A stretch of 48,221 bases of DNA, from positions 1-48,221 of the forward strand of contig SUYY01000015.1 in NCBI GenBank assembly GCA_015060205.1, in the 5' to 3' direction. Source of the stretch: Bacteroidales bacterium (lineage in GTDB: Bacteria > Bacteroidota > Bacteroidia > Bacteroidales > UBA932). Below the pieces are notes generated by a model, which worked only from the letters and a program-made list of their open reading frames with translations, was not told the origin of the DNA and made no database searches. The position numbers were made by a program, and so were the translations under genes. Below are positions 17,607 through 27,500 of this stretch, piece by piece (within the stretch, counting starts at the first letter, position 1; every line of letters begins with the position of its first letter).

Positions 17607-19955
17607 ATGAAATTTAGAACAGTCATATCCGCTCTTATGGTTCTCGGTCTCTGGGCATGCCAGGACGAGGTTACACCTGAGGTCGAGGCTCCGGCAGTTT
17701 CCGACCTTGCGGTAAAGGAAGTTACAGCATCCGGCGTCACATTGAGTTGGACCGCCTCTGAAGATGTGGCATATGTAAAGATAAGTTATTCCCGTGGAGA
17801 AGGTGAACAGACCGATGTCGAAGGAAAGATCACCAAGACTACCTATACGGTGAACGGACTTACTTATGTAAAGGACTCTCCATACACGTTCACTGTGACA
17901 AGTTACAGTGCGTCCGATATTCCCGGAAAGCATGCCAGTGTGGAGGCTAATGTGAATGAGCCTGTCCGTGATGTGCCGGCCGTAACCTTCCTTACGGCGA
18001 GCAATGTCTCCCAGACTACAGCCACTTTCAGATGGGGACAACCTAAGGGAGTGGAATATGCAATGGTAAGTTACGAAAGGGAAGGTGACCATCCTCTGAA
18101 TGGCAAGGAAAGGATTGATGACAGGACATTCGTCCTTTCTGATGTGTATCCGGATGACGAGAACCCTGTCAAGGTCACAGTAACTTCGTGCGACGCAGAC
18201 GGATTTGAAGGTGAACCGGTTACAGTGGAGGTGATCTGCGGAGGTACAAAGAACTACTCGGATGCAGTATCTCTTTACAGTGTGGACCCTTTGACAAAGG
18301 TGTTGAGAGGACAGTTCAACGATGCTTTGTACGTTGAGCCTCACCCCGTGAAATATGCTCAAGGCGAGACTGCATCCGTACAGATGGTAGTCCTTCCTAA
18401 GTCTGCACCTCTCTCTGATGTGCAGGTTCAGGTCAAGACCTTTGCATCCGGGTCAGGTGCTCAACTGTCGGAGCCGAAGGGAGGATGGGTCGAATTTGTG
18501 GAGTCAAGACATAACGGAGAGGATGTCAGCAGCAATCTCAATGGAGGATATATGTATCCTGACGTCATCCTGCCTCCAAAAGAACCACGTACCATCAATC
18601 AGGGTGAGTTCGGTACCTATTGGTATGATGTACTTATCCCTGTTGGAACACAGCCTGGTGAATATACTTCCGAAATCATTGTCACAGGTACCTGCAACGG
18701 TGAGAGTTTTACAACGAATCTGCATGTCAGCATGGAAGTTACATCGGTTGTCCTCGAAGAGTCTGACCTTCTTGTGACCAACTGGCTCTTTGAAGACCGC
18801 TATCGTCATGTCAACGGCGGTCAGGAGTGCAGCAGAACAAATGACCCTGATACATTCTACAAGTTGCATAAACTTTTTGCAAATACCTGCAGAGACCTCG
18901 GTCAGAACACTTACCGCATGGACCAGCCTATGAGTGCGATGTATCCTCGAGGCGTGGATGAGAACGGAAGATATAAGTTCGATTTCAGGGCATTTGACGA
19001 AAATGTGGAGTTCCTGATACGTGAAGGAGGACTCAAATGCATCGAAGGATCTCATCTGTGTACTGCTGCAGGCTATGGCGGAGACTTCGGACTGAATATG
19101 TTCTATTGGTACAACGAAAGTACCGGACGGTTTGAAAGGCAGGGAACCTGGAGTGATTTCGATGATCCTGAAGTATGGGCAAAGGCTGAAAAACATATCA
19201 CTGACTTCTTCCAGGCGCTTAGGGACCATCTCAAGGAGAAAGGATGGCTTGACATGTATGTCCAGCATATCGGTGATGAGCCTACAGAGCAGCCGGACAA
19301 GGGACTTAAGAACTGGCCTACATGGGTCAAGTTCGCTGAGGCTGTGAAGAAGGCTGCTCCTGAAATCAAACTGATGGATGCGATCGATGCCGGTTGTGCA
19401 GACAAGATATCCCCTTATATCGACATCATGTGTCCTGTACTCCATGTAAGACAGGAAGAGCAGTACAAGTCAATGTTTGAGGAGAGGATTGCCGCCGGCA
19501 GGAAGGACTGGATATATACATGTATGTTCCCTCAGGGTGGTTTTGCCAACAGGTTCGTAGTCCAGCCTCTTCTTATGCCGCGCTATATCCACTGGCTCAA
19601 TTACAAACTCAAGGCAAACGGATACCTCCACTGGGGACTGCATTGGTGGCCGGACGATATCCTTACACGTGAGAAAGGCATTTTGGGCGACTGCTCGACT
19701 CCAGGCTCATATTTCCCGGGAGGAGACCCATATGTGATATATCCGGGCTATCATGAACTTTATCTGTCCATCAGAGCCTGTGCGATGAGGGACGGAATCA
19801 ATGACTACGCTCTTCTTAAGATGGCTGAAAGTAAGAACAAGGCTGCTGCCGATGCCATTGTGGACAGACTTATTCTGGGTCCGAACACTTATGAGCAGGA
19901 TGTAGCCAAGTTCCGTGAGGCCAGAAATGAACTTCTTGATATTCTTGCGAAATAA
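17607..19955 (+). CDS. Fn3-like repeats plus DUF4091 (GH123-like) lipoprotein (paralog 3)
   Basis: A 782-residue lipoprotein (lipobox GLWACQD). Residues about 30-115 and 122-210 are two Fn3-like repeats (ASGVTLSWTAS and QTTATFRWGQP are the matching strands), which probably hold the enzyme away from the membrane or bind glycan. The DUF4091 part follows: a beta-sandwich from about 225 and a barrel with HIGDEPTEQ, giving Asp557-Glu558 as the candidate catalytic pair. WIYTCMFPQGG, LHWGLHWW and VIYPGYHELYLSIRACAMRDGINDYALL are family blocks, with a complete helical tail. Of the three paralogs it is the only one with extra N-terminal modules. The next gene starts 1 base after its stop. Confidence 0.87.
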   Translation: MKFRTVISALMVLGLWACQDEVTPEVEAPAVSDLAVKEVTASGVTLSWTASEDVAYVKISYSRGEGEQTDVEGKITKTTYTVNGLTYVKDSPYTFTVTSYSASDIPGKHASVEANVNEPVRDVPAVTFLTASNVSQTTATFRWGQPKGVEYAMVSYEREGDHPLNGKERIDDRTFVLSDVYPDDENPVKVTVTSCDADGFEGEPVTVEVICGGTKNYSDAVSLYSVDPLTKVLRGQFNDALYVEPHPVKYAQGETASVQMVVLPKSAPLSDVQVQVKTFASGSGAQLSEPKGGWVEFVESRHNGEDVSSNLNGGYMYPDVILPPKEPRTINQGEFGTYWYDVLIPVGTQPGEYTSEIIVTGTCNGESFTTNLHVSMEVTSVVLEESDLLVTNWLFEDRYRHVNGGQECSRTNDPDTFYKLHKLFANTCRDLGQNTYRMDQPMSAMYPRGVDENGRYKFDFRAFDENVEFLIREGGLKCIEGSHLCTAAGYGGDFGLNMFYWYNESTGRFERQGTWSDFDDPEVWAKAEKHITDFFQALRDHLKEKGWLDMYVQHIGDEPTEQPDKGLKNWPTWVKFAEAVKKAAPEIKLMDAIDAGCADKISPYIDIMCPVLHVRQEEQYKSMFEERIAAGRKDWIYTCMFPQGGFANRFVVQPLLMPRYIHWLNYKLKANGYLHWGLHWWPDDILTREKGILGDCSTPGSYFPGGDPYVIYPGYHELYLSIRACAMRDGINDYALLKMAESKNKAAADAIVDRLILGPNTYEQDVAKFREARNELLDILAK

Positions 19956-19956
19956 T

Positions 19957-21369
19957 ATGTACAGATTCTTACTGATAATATTGTCTGCATTCATGCTTGT
20001 TCTGTCATGTACAAAACCGGAAAATCCATCGGTTGACACTCAGGACAAGCAGGAAGAACAGAAACCTGAACCTGAAAAGCCGGAACAGGAGGATACGCCA
20101 CCAGTGGTGGATCCTCGTGCTCCTGTTTTGACACTCAATAAGATAACCCCCACAAGGGCTTGCATCAGACTCGATTATTCCTTTGAGAAGGTTACGGAAT
20201 TCAATCAGAGTGTAAATGTCTGTTTCAGTACGGAACCTGAGCCTACCATCGAGGACAGTAAGTTCAACCTCCCGCCGAGAAGTGCAAATAAGGGCGATAT
20301 GATGGGAGTAGTGCCGAACCTTGTCCTTGACTATGGAAAGACATATTATTTCCGTCTTTATATCACTCAGAAAGGGGTCACATACTATAGTAACCAGATG
20401 CACGCTTCTCTACAGGATGAATATCTTCCGATCCATCTGGACTGGACTCCGATGAATATAAGCGGTCTGCATCAGGACATAAAGGCCTATACCACCACAT
20501 CCTCCCTCAGCGGTAGGAAATTCCAGGCCTGGTACGCCGTGGCAGACCTGAGCAAGGGAAATCTGAAGATAAAGGCCAACCATCCTTCAAATGCTCAGAC
20601 CGTTCAGTCCCAGGCAGCAGACTTCGGCTCTGACTGTCAGATACTTATCAACTGCGGATACTTCTATTACGAAGGTACCCAGGCAATGAATATCGGAACA
20701 TCAGTGATGGGCGGTGTTGCCAACGGAAGCATCTATTCCTTTGCCGGTTCCCTTTCCGACAGCGAACCGGAGGAGAGCAGGACGCAATACAAGGTCACAA
20801 GGGGAGTCTTCGGAGCCGATGCGGCAGGGGTTCCTGCTGTAAAATGGATGGGCTGCATCAGTTATGGCAAATACTTGTTTTATGATCAGCCGCTTCTGTC
20901 CATCAAGGGAGAGACGAAACTTAACGGTCCTTCTGAGACCAATCCTACTGTTCCGTCTGATTGGGTACCTCATGAGATGGTCACTGCGGGTCCGGTGCTA
21001 CTGAAGAACGGAAAGATTCCTTTCGACTTCACCCGTACGGAAAAGGGAAGCACATATTTCCTTTCCAACTATGAGATGATAACCAATGATGTATTCACCA
21101 ATACGACCGGGGATGACTGGAGATGCGACAGAAGCGCAGTCGGTATCACGGCAGACGGAAAGGTAATCTTCTTTGCATGTGAGGGTCGTACCCCGTCTTT
21201 GAGTTGCGGAGCGAATCTCGACGAAGTAGCAAGGATACTCAAGGATCTTGGATGTGTCGAGGCATTGAATTTTGACGGAGGAGGATCCACAAAACTGCAT
21301 ATTGCAGGGAAGAACTTCTCCAACAACAACAGGGCGGTGATGACTACTGTCGGAGTATTCAAGAAATAA
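19957..21369 (+). CDS. Phosphodiester glycosidase (NAGPA domain, PF09992), lipoprotein
   Basis: A 470-residue lipoprotein; the start at 19957 (one base after the previous stop) begins the signal peptide MYRFLLIILSAF with lipobox VLSCTK. An upstream in-frame GTG at 19915 lies inside the preceding gene and is rejected. After a Glu/Pro-rich linker (residues about 25-50) comes an Fn3-like domain (to about 155), then the NAGPA domain: ILINCGYFYYEG, RSAVGITADGKVIFF (from Arg392) and the hallmark NFDGGGSTKL (Asp440-Gly-Gly-Gly-Ser-Thr). The mammalian relative uncovers mannose-6-phosphate by removing GlcNAc from a phosphodiester; bacterial members are thought to cleave sugar phosphodiesters. In this locus it points to a phosphate-linked or phospho-capped glycan, an inference. 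Confidence 0.9.
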   Translation: MYRFLLIILSAFMLVLSCTKPENPSVDTQDKQEEQKPEPEKPEQEDTPPVVDPRAPVLTLNKITPTRACIRLDYSFEKVTEFNQSVNVCFSTEPEPTIEDSKFNLPPRSANKGDMMGVVPNLVLDYGKTYYFRLYITQKGVTYYSNQMHASLQDEYLPIHLDWTPMNISGLHQDIKAYTTTSSLSGRKFQAWYAVADLSKGNLKIKANHPSNAQTVQSQAADFGSDCQILINCGYFYYEGTQAMNIGTSVMGGVANGSIYSFAGSLSDSEPEESRTQYKVTRGVFGADAAGVPAVKWMGCISYGKYLFYDQPLLSIKGETKLNGPSETNPTVPSDWVPHEMVTAGPVLLKNGKIPFDFTRTEKGSTYFLSNYEMITNDVFTNTTGDDWRCDRSAVGITADGKVIFFACEGRTPSLSCGANLDEVARILKDLGCVEALNFDGGGSTKLHIAGKNFSNNNRAVMTTVGVFKK

Positions 21370-21381
21370 CGGCATCGGAAT

Positions 21382-22794
21382 ATGAAACACCTGTTCAAGA
21401 TAATATGTATGTCTGCGCTCCTCTTCCTATGTGCCTGTGAACCGGAGAATCCTGTGACACCTCCTCCCGGAGATGAAGAGCAGGTTCCTGATCCTCCGCA
21501 GGAGAAACCGGAGCCGGAGCCTGTGCCTGTGCCAGTGGATTATGATGTCATAGTGTCTGCTAAATTGACATTCTCGTATCTGGACTTTGAAGGTACCGTG
21601 AATGTTCCTGACAGGCGCATTGACTTCACAATGGAACTCTATGGTGATGATGCCCCTAATTTAAGGTATCTTCCGGTTACATTTGAACTTAAGGACGGAT
21701 ACTCCATACAGGGAACTGACAAGGAATATATACGCCTGATATTATCGCAGGAAGAACCTGCTTCTGTGTCTTTTGTCAAGGATGATATTGTCATAGATTA
21801 TGACGTCTATGTCTCCTTGGTCATAAAGGAGGCACCGTGCACGGATTTCAATATGAAAAGCGGAGTAAATCTATCATACTGGTTCCAGGAGGATATTCCA
21901 TGGCCTGATGATGTTACTGTAGAACAGATAAGCGGATGTGGATTTGATCATGTCAGGCTTCCTTTTGATTCCAAAGTAATCTTTGATTCAGAAGGTGGTA
22001 TCCGCAGGAATCATATGGATATGCTTCATGATACGGTCTCCAAATGTCTGGAAGAGGGGTTGAATGTCATTCTCGACATGCATTGGCTTGTTAACGGCAA
22101 TCTGTTCTATGATGAGGATGCTGCTGAAGAACTGCTGAATAATTGGAATAGATTGATGGAGGAATTTTCAGGATATCCGAATGAACGCGTTGCATACGAA
22201 ATCCTTAATGAACCACATGGATATGGTTGGGAACAGATGCAGAGGAATATGCTCCATGTGATCAGAAGCAAAGAGCCTGGAAGAGTTGTGTTCGTTTCTC
22301 CTCAAGGTTATAATGCGAAGGCTGCAAGCGAGTTTACCATTCATACCGGAGATCCGAATATCGTGATAACTTTCCACTATTATGAACCTATGCTTGCAAG
22401 CCATAGAAAGGCGTGGGGATATACCGGACCGTCACATTATCCCGGATATCTTTTTTCAGAGGATGAATGGAATGCCATGAGTGATGCTGAGAAGAAGCAG
22501 GCCCAGGGACAAAACAATGTCTGGTACGATTACGATTACACTCTTGCAAAATTCAGGTCGGTTGTCAATAACAAGTCCCTTAACGGATTAAGGGTTCATT
22601 GTGGAGAGTTCGGAATGTCAAAGACCAACATACGCTCAGAAAGGGTTCAATGGTTCAAGGATATTGTGAAGGCTTTCAATGAATGTGACATTGCATATAC
22701 CGTATGGGAAAATTGGGGTGGAGACTTCGGTCCCGGTAACTGGGCAAGCGAGCCTGATGAAGAGATTATAGATATCCTGTTGTGCAGAGATTGA
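21382..22794 (+). CDS. GH5 family endo-glycanase-like lipoprotein
   Basis: A 470-residue lipoprotein (lipobox LCACEP) with a Pro/Glu-rich linker (about 25-52), a small beta-sandwich (about 55-155) and a GH5 TIM barrel. Catalytic motifs are clear: YEILNEP with acid/base Glu277 and HCGEFG with nucleophile Glu409, plus DHVRLPFD, VILDMHW, TFHYYEP and VWENWGGDFG. GH5 covers cellulases, mannanases, xylanases and others; the subfamily cannot be given from sequence reading. It is the most likely endo-acting enzyme on a beta-linked backbone in this locus. It is last in the first gene string; its third positions look more AT-rich than its neighbours, which may mean separate acquisition. Confidence 0.9.
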   Translation: MKHLFKIICMSALLFLCACEPENPVTPPPGDEEQVPDPPQEKPEPEPVPVPVDYDVIVSAKLTFSYLDFEGTVNVPDRRIDFTMELYGDDAPNLRYLPVTFELKDGYSIQGTDKEYIRLILSQEEPASVSFVKDDIVIDYDVYVSLVIKEAPCTDFNMKSGVNLSYWFQEDIPWPDDVTVEQISGCGFDHVRLPFDSKVIFDSEGGIRRNHMDMLHDTVSKCLEEGLNVILDMHWLVNGNLFYDEDAAEELLNNWNRLMEEFSGYPNERVAYEILNEPHGYGWEQMQRNMLHVIRSKEPGRVVFVSPQGYNAKAASEFTIHTGDPNIVITFHYYEPMLASHRKAWGYTGPSHYPGYLFSEDEWNAMSDAEKKQAQGQNNVWYDYDYTLAKFRSVVNNKSLNGLRVHCGEFGMSKTNIRSERVQWFKDIVKAFNECDIAYTVWENWGGDFGPGNWASEPDEEIIDILLCRD

Positions 22795-22847
22795 GTTTTT
22801 CAACCTGTTTCGGCAAATATTAAACATCCCTTGGGTGCAGTTCAGAC

Positions 22848-22855
22848 TAAATTTG
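22848..22855 (+). promoter_or_regulatory. Bacteroidetes -7 box before the lipoprotein/SusCD string
   Basis: TAAATTTG matches TAnnTTTG exactly, 45 bases before the ATG at 22901, in the only gap of more than 100 bases between 9645 and 47100. A weaker TACATTTA follows at 22863-22870. No -33 TTG at the right distance is seen, consistent with dependence on an activator. Confidence 0.55.
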
Positions 22856-22900
22856 AGGAAAATACATTTATAACACTTTTAACCAACAATTTCTAAGTTT

Positions 22901-24565
22901 ATGAAAAAATCATTATTTAACATTGCCGCTGCTTTTTCAGCAGTTGCAGTATTGTTCGCTTCATGTGATCCGAACGAAGAAAAGGTGTCTTATTCAGACG
23001 TTCCTTTCGATGCTGTGACTCTTACAGCGGGTGAAGAGACTGTAGACGGTGTGATCTCCGGTTCTAACGTTTCTTTCTCTTTCGATGAGGTGGAGGATTT
23101 CACTGCCTGCACAATCGGTCTTACTGTCAATGACGGCTGGACATGCACATGGCCAACAAGTCTTGAAAATGTCGACCTTACAGTTGATGAGAACCTTGTG
23201 CTTCAGTTCACTTCTCCGCAGAACGCAATTGTGAAATATTTCATCAGTTTCGTGTCCAACTCTCTCCCTATCGCCGATCCTGCAAAGATCAAGGTGAAGG
23301 ATGATGCTTCTGCTGTTGTTGAGGTAAACAACGCGAAGAAGATGCTTAAGGTCTACTACAACAAGGAAACTATGAATGAGGCCGCTATCGAACTCGTATT
23401 CGAGGAGGGTGCACTTATCCCGGGTGCTACTTATGAGGGTGGTGTATTCGATTTCACCGAGACTCTCAGCAACGGTTTCGTAATCAAGACCGCTGCCGGT
23501 GATGTGGCATATACACTCAAACTCGACAAGTCATCGCTCATGCCTAACCCTGCTACTCTCGGATTCTCTGATGTGACTTCAGACTACACCACCAAGGAGG
23601 GTATCACCATCTACTCGGCAACAACTCTTACTGATATTCCTGAGCGCCAGAGATTCTATGGCGGTCAGTTTGTGGCAGAGACTCCGTATGGACCATACGA
23701 TGGTTGGATCTACATGAATTCTGATCCTGATAAGACTGTATGGATAGCATTGGGAGATTGGACCGAAGACAGAACCAAAGAGACCATCAACAACGTAAAT
23801 GTTGCTGTCGTTCTTCTTGATGAGGATTATCTCAAAGGCAAGATGTATTGCGCTGATGGTAATACTGTCACTGCAGGAACAGTATCTTCTGCTGTGACAA
23901 TCACAGGTCATTCTACCGTTCAGGGAGATGCCGGTATCTATGCCGACGGCAAGTTCTACGATGACTATGCTTCTGCGACTTATGTCAACTATCAGAATGA
24001 CGGATTCCCAAGAACTGCTGTTGCTTTCAACGAGGAAGGAAGATTCCACACAGCGACAATAAAATATGCTGATGGTAAATTCTACAAATGGGACCGTCTT
24101 TATACAGATGCAAGTACTCCTATATCAGCGGATCAGTTTGCTGACGTTCTGGATGTTAATCAGGTCGCATGGACTTGCCCTGCTCCTGTAAGAGGAAATC
24201 ATGCTCTTACAACACCTGAACTCCAGTATTCAGACTGTGGTTGGGAACCATCATTCGGTGATGCATGGAATGGTACAAGAGCAAGAATGTTTGCAGGTAT
24301 AACTCATGACGGACGCGTGGGATATGCTGCTTTCCAAGGAACATTCGGATATATCGAATCTCTCGGATGGGAAGACTACAACGCAATCGGAACATTCCAG
24401 GCTGCATGGTTGCTCCAGAAGTTCGGATTCAAGGAAGTTATTCAGATCGGAACAGCAATGTATGGTGAGGATGGCTTCAAACCGACAATCATAGTTGATG
24501 GTCAGACCCTTATCGGTGATCCTGCACAGACTGCTGCTTACTGCATTGGTTACGATGTAAGATAA
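22901..24565 (+). CDS. Lipoprotein with Ig-like repeats and a degenerate NAGPA-like C-terminal domain
   Basis: A 554-residue lipoprotein (lipobox LFASCDP). Residues about 30-125 and 127-215 look like two Ig-like beta domains of the DUF5018 kind common in Bacteroidetes surface lipoproteins. The C-terminal half has no family I can name with certainty. Its end, though, parallels the NAGPA enzyme encoded at 19957: R-x-F-A-G-I-T-H-D-G-R-V (from Arg462) matches R-S-A-V-G-I-T-A-D-G-K-V, and AWLLQKFGFKEVIQIG matches ARILKDLGCVEALNFD. Where the enzyme has DGGGST, this protein has QIGTAM (from Gln515), so catalysis is probably lost. Its place directly in front of SusC and the absence of a SusE/F-like gene after either SusD suggest a surface glycan-binding role (inference). 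Confidence 0.7.
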   Translation: MKKSLFNIAAAFSAVAVLFASCDPNEEKVSYSDVPFDAVTLTAGEETVDGVISGSNVSFSFDEVEDFTACTIGLTVNDGWTCTWPTSLENVDLTVDENLVLQFTSPQNAIVKYFISFVSNSLPIADPAKIKVKDDASAVVEVNNAKKMLKVYYNKETMNEAAIELVFEEGALIPGATYEGGVFDFTETLSNGFVIKTAAGDVAYTLKLDKSSLMPNPATLGFSDVTSDYTTKEGITIYSATTLTDIPERQRFYGGQFVAETPYGPYDGWIYMNSDPDKTVWIALGDWTEDRTKETINNVNVAVVLLDEDYLKGKMYCADGNTVTAGTVSSAVTITGHSTVQGDAGIYADGKFYDDYASATYVNYQNDGFPRTAVAFNEEGRFHTATIKYADGKFYKWDRLYTDASTPISADQFADVLDVNQVAWTCPAPVRGNHALTTPELQYSDCGWEPSFGDAWNGTRARMFAGITHDGRVGYAAFQGTFGYIESLGWEDYNAIGTFQAAWLLQKFGFKEVIQIGTAMYGEDGFKPTIIVDGQTLIGDPAQTAAYCIGYDVR

Positions 24566-24575
24566 ATATTTCATT

Positions 24576-27500
24576 ATGAAGAAACTGTCAATCAGTTTGC
24601 TTATATGCTTGTCATTCCTCCTTTCCGGAGGGATGATAAGCATTTTTGCAAATACCCTGACGTCCGCATCCGGTTCGGCGGACGGCCCTGTAAGAATCGA
24701 GGGTGTAATGTTGGATGAGGCGACAGGGGAACCGCTTATAGGTGCCGTGGCATCAGTGCCGGGCACACAATATTTTGCAATGACGGATATTGACGGAGCA
24801 TTTGTGCTTGAACTTCCTTCGAGCATCATGCCTGCCAAGGTCGAGTTTGCTCTTATGGGTTATACCACCCAGACAATCCTCTTCGAGGGATCACGAAAGT
24901 TGAAGGTTTCTCTCGTTCTTGAGACCCAGATGCTCGAGGATGCCCAGGTGATCGCCTATGGCAAGCAGAGCAAGATGTCGATTACCGGCTCCATATCCTC
25001 CATTGACACCAAGGATCTTCTCAAATCTCCGAGCGGTAGCGCTGCAGGTGCTCTTGCAGGTGCGGTGGCCGGAGTGTCTTCGGTTCAGGCTTCAGGTCAG
25101 CCGGGTGCAGAGGATCCTGTAATATATGTCCGTGGCTCCGGCTCCCTGACTGATGCGGCATCTCAGCCGCTCATTCTCGTGGACGGAGTGGAGCGTTCGT
25201 TCTTCCAGATGGATCCGAACGAGATCGAGAGCATCACTGTGCTCAAGGATGCCGCTTCCACAGCGGTATTCGGAGTAAGGGGTGCCAACGGCGTCATCCT
25301 CGTGACGACAAGACGAGGAAAGGAAGGCCGCAACCAGATTGCAGTGAGCAGTTCGTTCGGTCTTACTCAGGCTCTTAGAAATCTCTATGGCGTGAATTCA
25401 TATGATTACGCCAGACTATATACCGAGACTCAGAAAAACGACAATCCAAAGATCAAGGACTCTGAACTCTCATTCAGCCCTTATGTCACCGAACTGTTCA
25501 GGACCAATGCGGATCCCATCATGTTCCCGAATATTGAGTGGAACGACTATCTGTTCAAGAATTTCGCATGGCAGACCCAGCACAATGTCACACTTTCCGG
25601 TGGTGGAAAAAGGGCTAAGTACTTCATCTCCGGAGGTTTCATGCACCAGGACGGTATGATGAAGCAGTACTATGAGACATACAACTCCAACTTCACATAC
25701 AACCGATATAATTTCCGCGCCAATGTCGATGTGAACATCACTCCGACCACGGTCCTTTCGGCCAATATCGGTGCCCGCATAGGTGTGCAGAATGCGCCTA
25801 ACAACTATGACATCTGGAGAAACATCATGTGGTGTACTCCATTTGCCAGTGCAGGATTCGTGGATGGAAAACGTATCTATAATCCTAACAACCCGTTCAT
25901 CATCCTTCCTGCCCAGACCTCAGGTCTCGACCTTTACTATGACTGGGGAAACAACAAGAGCACCGAGAATGTGATGAACCTCGACTTCATTCTCAATCAG
26001 AACCTTGATGTCATCACTAAGGGGCTTTCCCTCAGCGTCAAGGGTGCATACAACACCACCTATTCTGCATCCGTGAACCGCAGTGTGGTGGGAGGCGACA
26101 GCGTATACACACCGGTATATCTCGGCACTCTTACCCAGCAGGGTATGGACATATCGAATCCACGGTTCAACAATACCATCGTCTACAGGTCTGACGGAGT
26201 CTCCGGACTGCATCAGCCGATGACATATTCCGAGGGTTACTGGCAGGGACGCAACTGGTACCTCGAGGCTGCCCTCAACTGGTCCCGTTCTTTCGGAAAG
26301 AGCGATATTTCAGCCCTCCTTCTCTACAATCAGTCCAGGACATATTATCCGGGAGCATATTCGGATATTCCTACAGGATATGTCGGATACGTGGGACGTG
26401 TAACCTATAATTATGACAAGAAGTATCTCGTGGACTTCAATGTCGGATACAACGGTTCCGAGAACTTTGCTCCAGGTCACAGATACGGATTCTTCCCTGC
26501 CGGTTCCATCGGCTGGATCATTTCTTCCGAGGAGTTCTTCAAGCCTGTCCGTTTCATCAACTTCCTTAAGATCAGGGCATCTTACGGTATTGTTGGTAAC
26601 GACAAATATTCCGGAGACCGATTCCTTTATATGCCTAACTCGTGGACAGCAAACAACGGAGCACTTTACGGAGGATCTTACCAGTTCGGCCCGGGTTATA
26701 CTTCGGACATGCTTACGGACGCACAGGAGCAGTCAAACGGTAATCCTGTGGTGAGTTGGGAGAAGTGTTCGAAGCAGAACTACGGTCTGGACATGAAGAT
26801 GTTTGACTATCGTCTCAACCTTATCGTCGATGTGTTCTTCGAGCACAGATGGGATATCCTCACCACCCGAAACACCTTGCCGTCGATATCAGCGGTGAAA
26901 CTTCCTCTTATGAATCTCGGTATCGTGGACAACAGGGGATATGAGATACAACTCGGCTGGAATGACAAGGTGGGAGAGGTAAGTTATAACCTCAATGCAA
27001 ACATGTCATTTGCAAGGAACAAGATCATCTACAAGGATGAGGTACCGCCTAATGAACCTTATATGGCTGAGACAGGCAACAGCACAGGCCGTTTCTATGG
27101 CTATAAGTTCGACAGGTTCCTCAATGAAAGCGACTTCGATGCGGAAGGTAACCTCAAGGAAGGCCTGCCGGAGATGTCTCTCGGTAATCCGAAGCCAGGT
27201 GATGTCCTGTACAAGGACCTTAATGGTGACGAGGTTATAGATGGTGACGACTGCACATATTTCGGATGGGGTACAAGACCTGAATATGTCTTCGGTCTGA
27301 CAGGAGGTGTCAATTACAAGGGCTTCAGTTTCTCGATGCAATGGACGGGAGCGACACATGCCAGCAGACTTCTTACCGGAGAATACCGTGAGCCGTTCGG
27401 AACCACCAACTCCCGCGCTCTTCTGCAGTATCTTGCAGACGGAAGATGGACTCCGGAAAATGCTGCAAATGCACGTTTCCCTCGTCTGACATTCAGCAGC

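Noticed and set aside
19915..19956. GTG start for the NAGPA lipoprotein inside the preceding gene
   Set aside because: The ATG at 19957 directly starts the signal peptide; the longer form would bury it.
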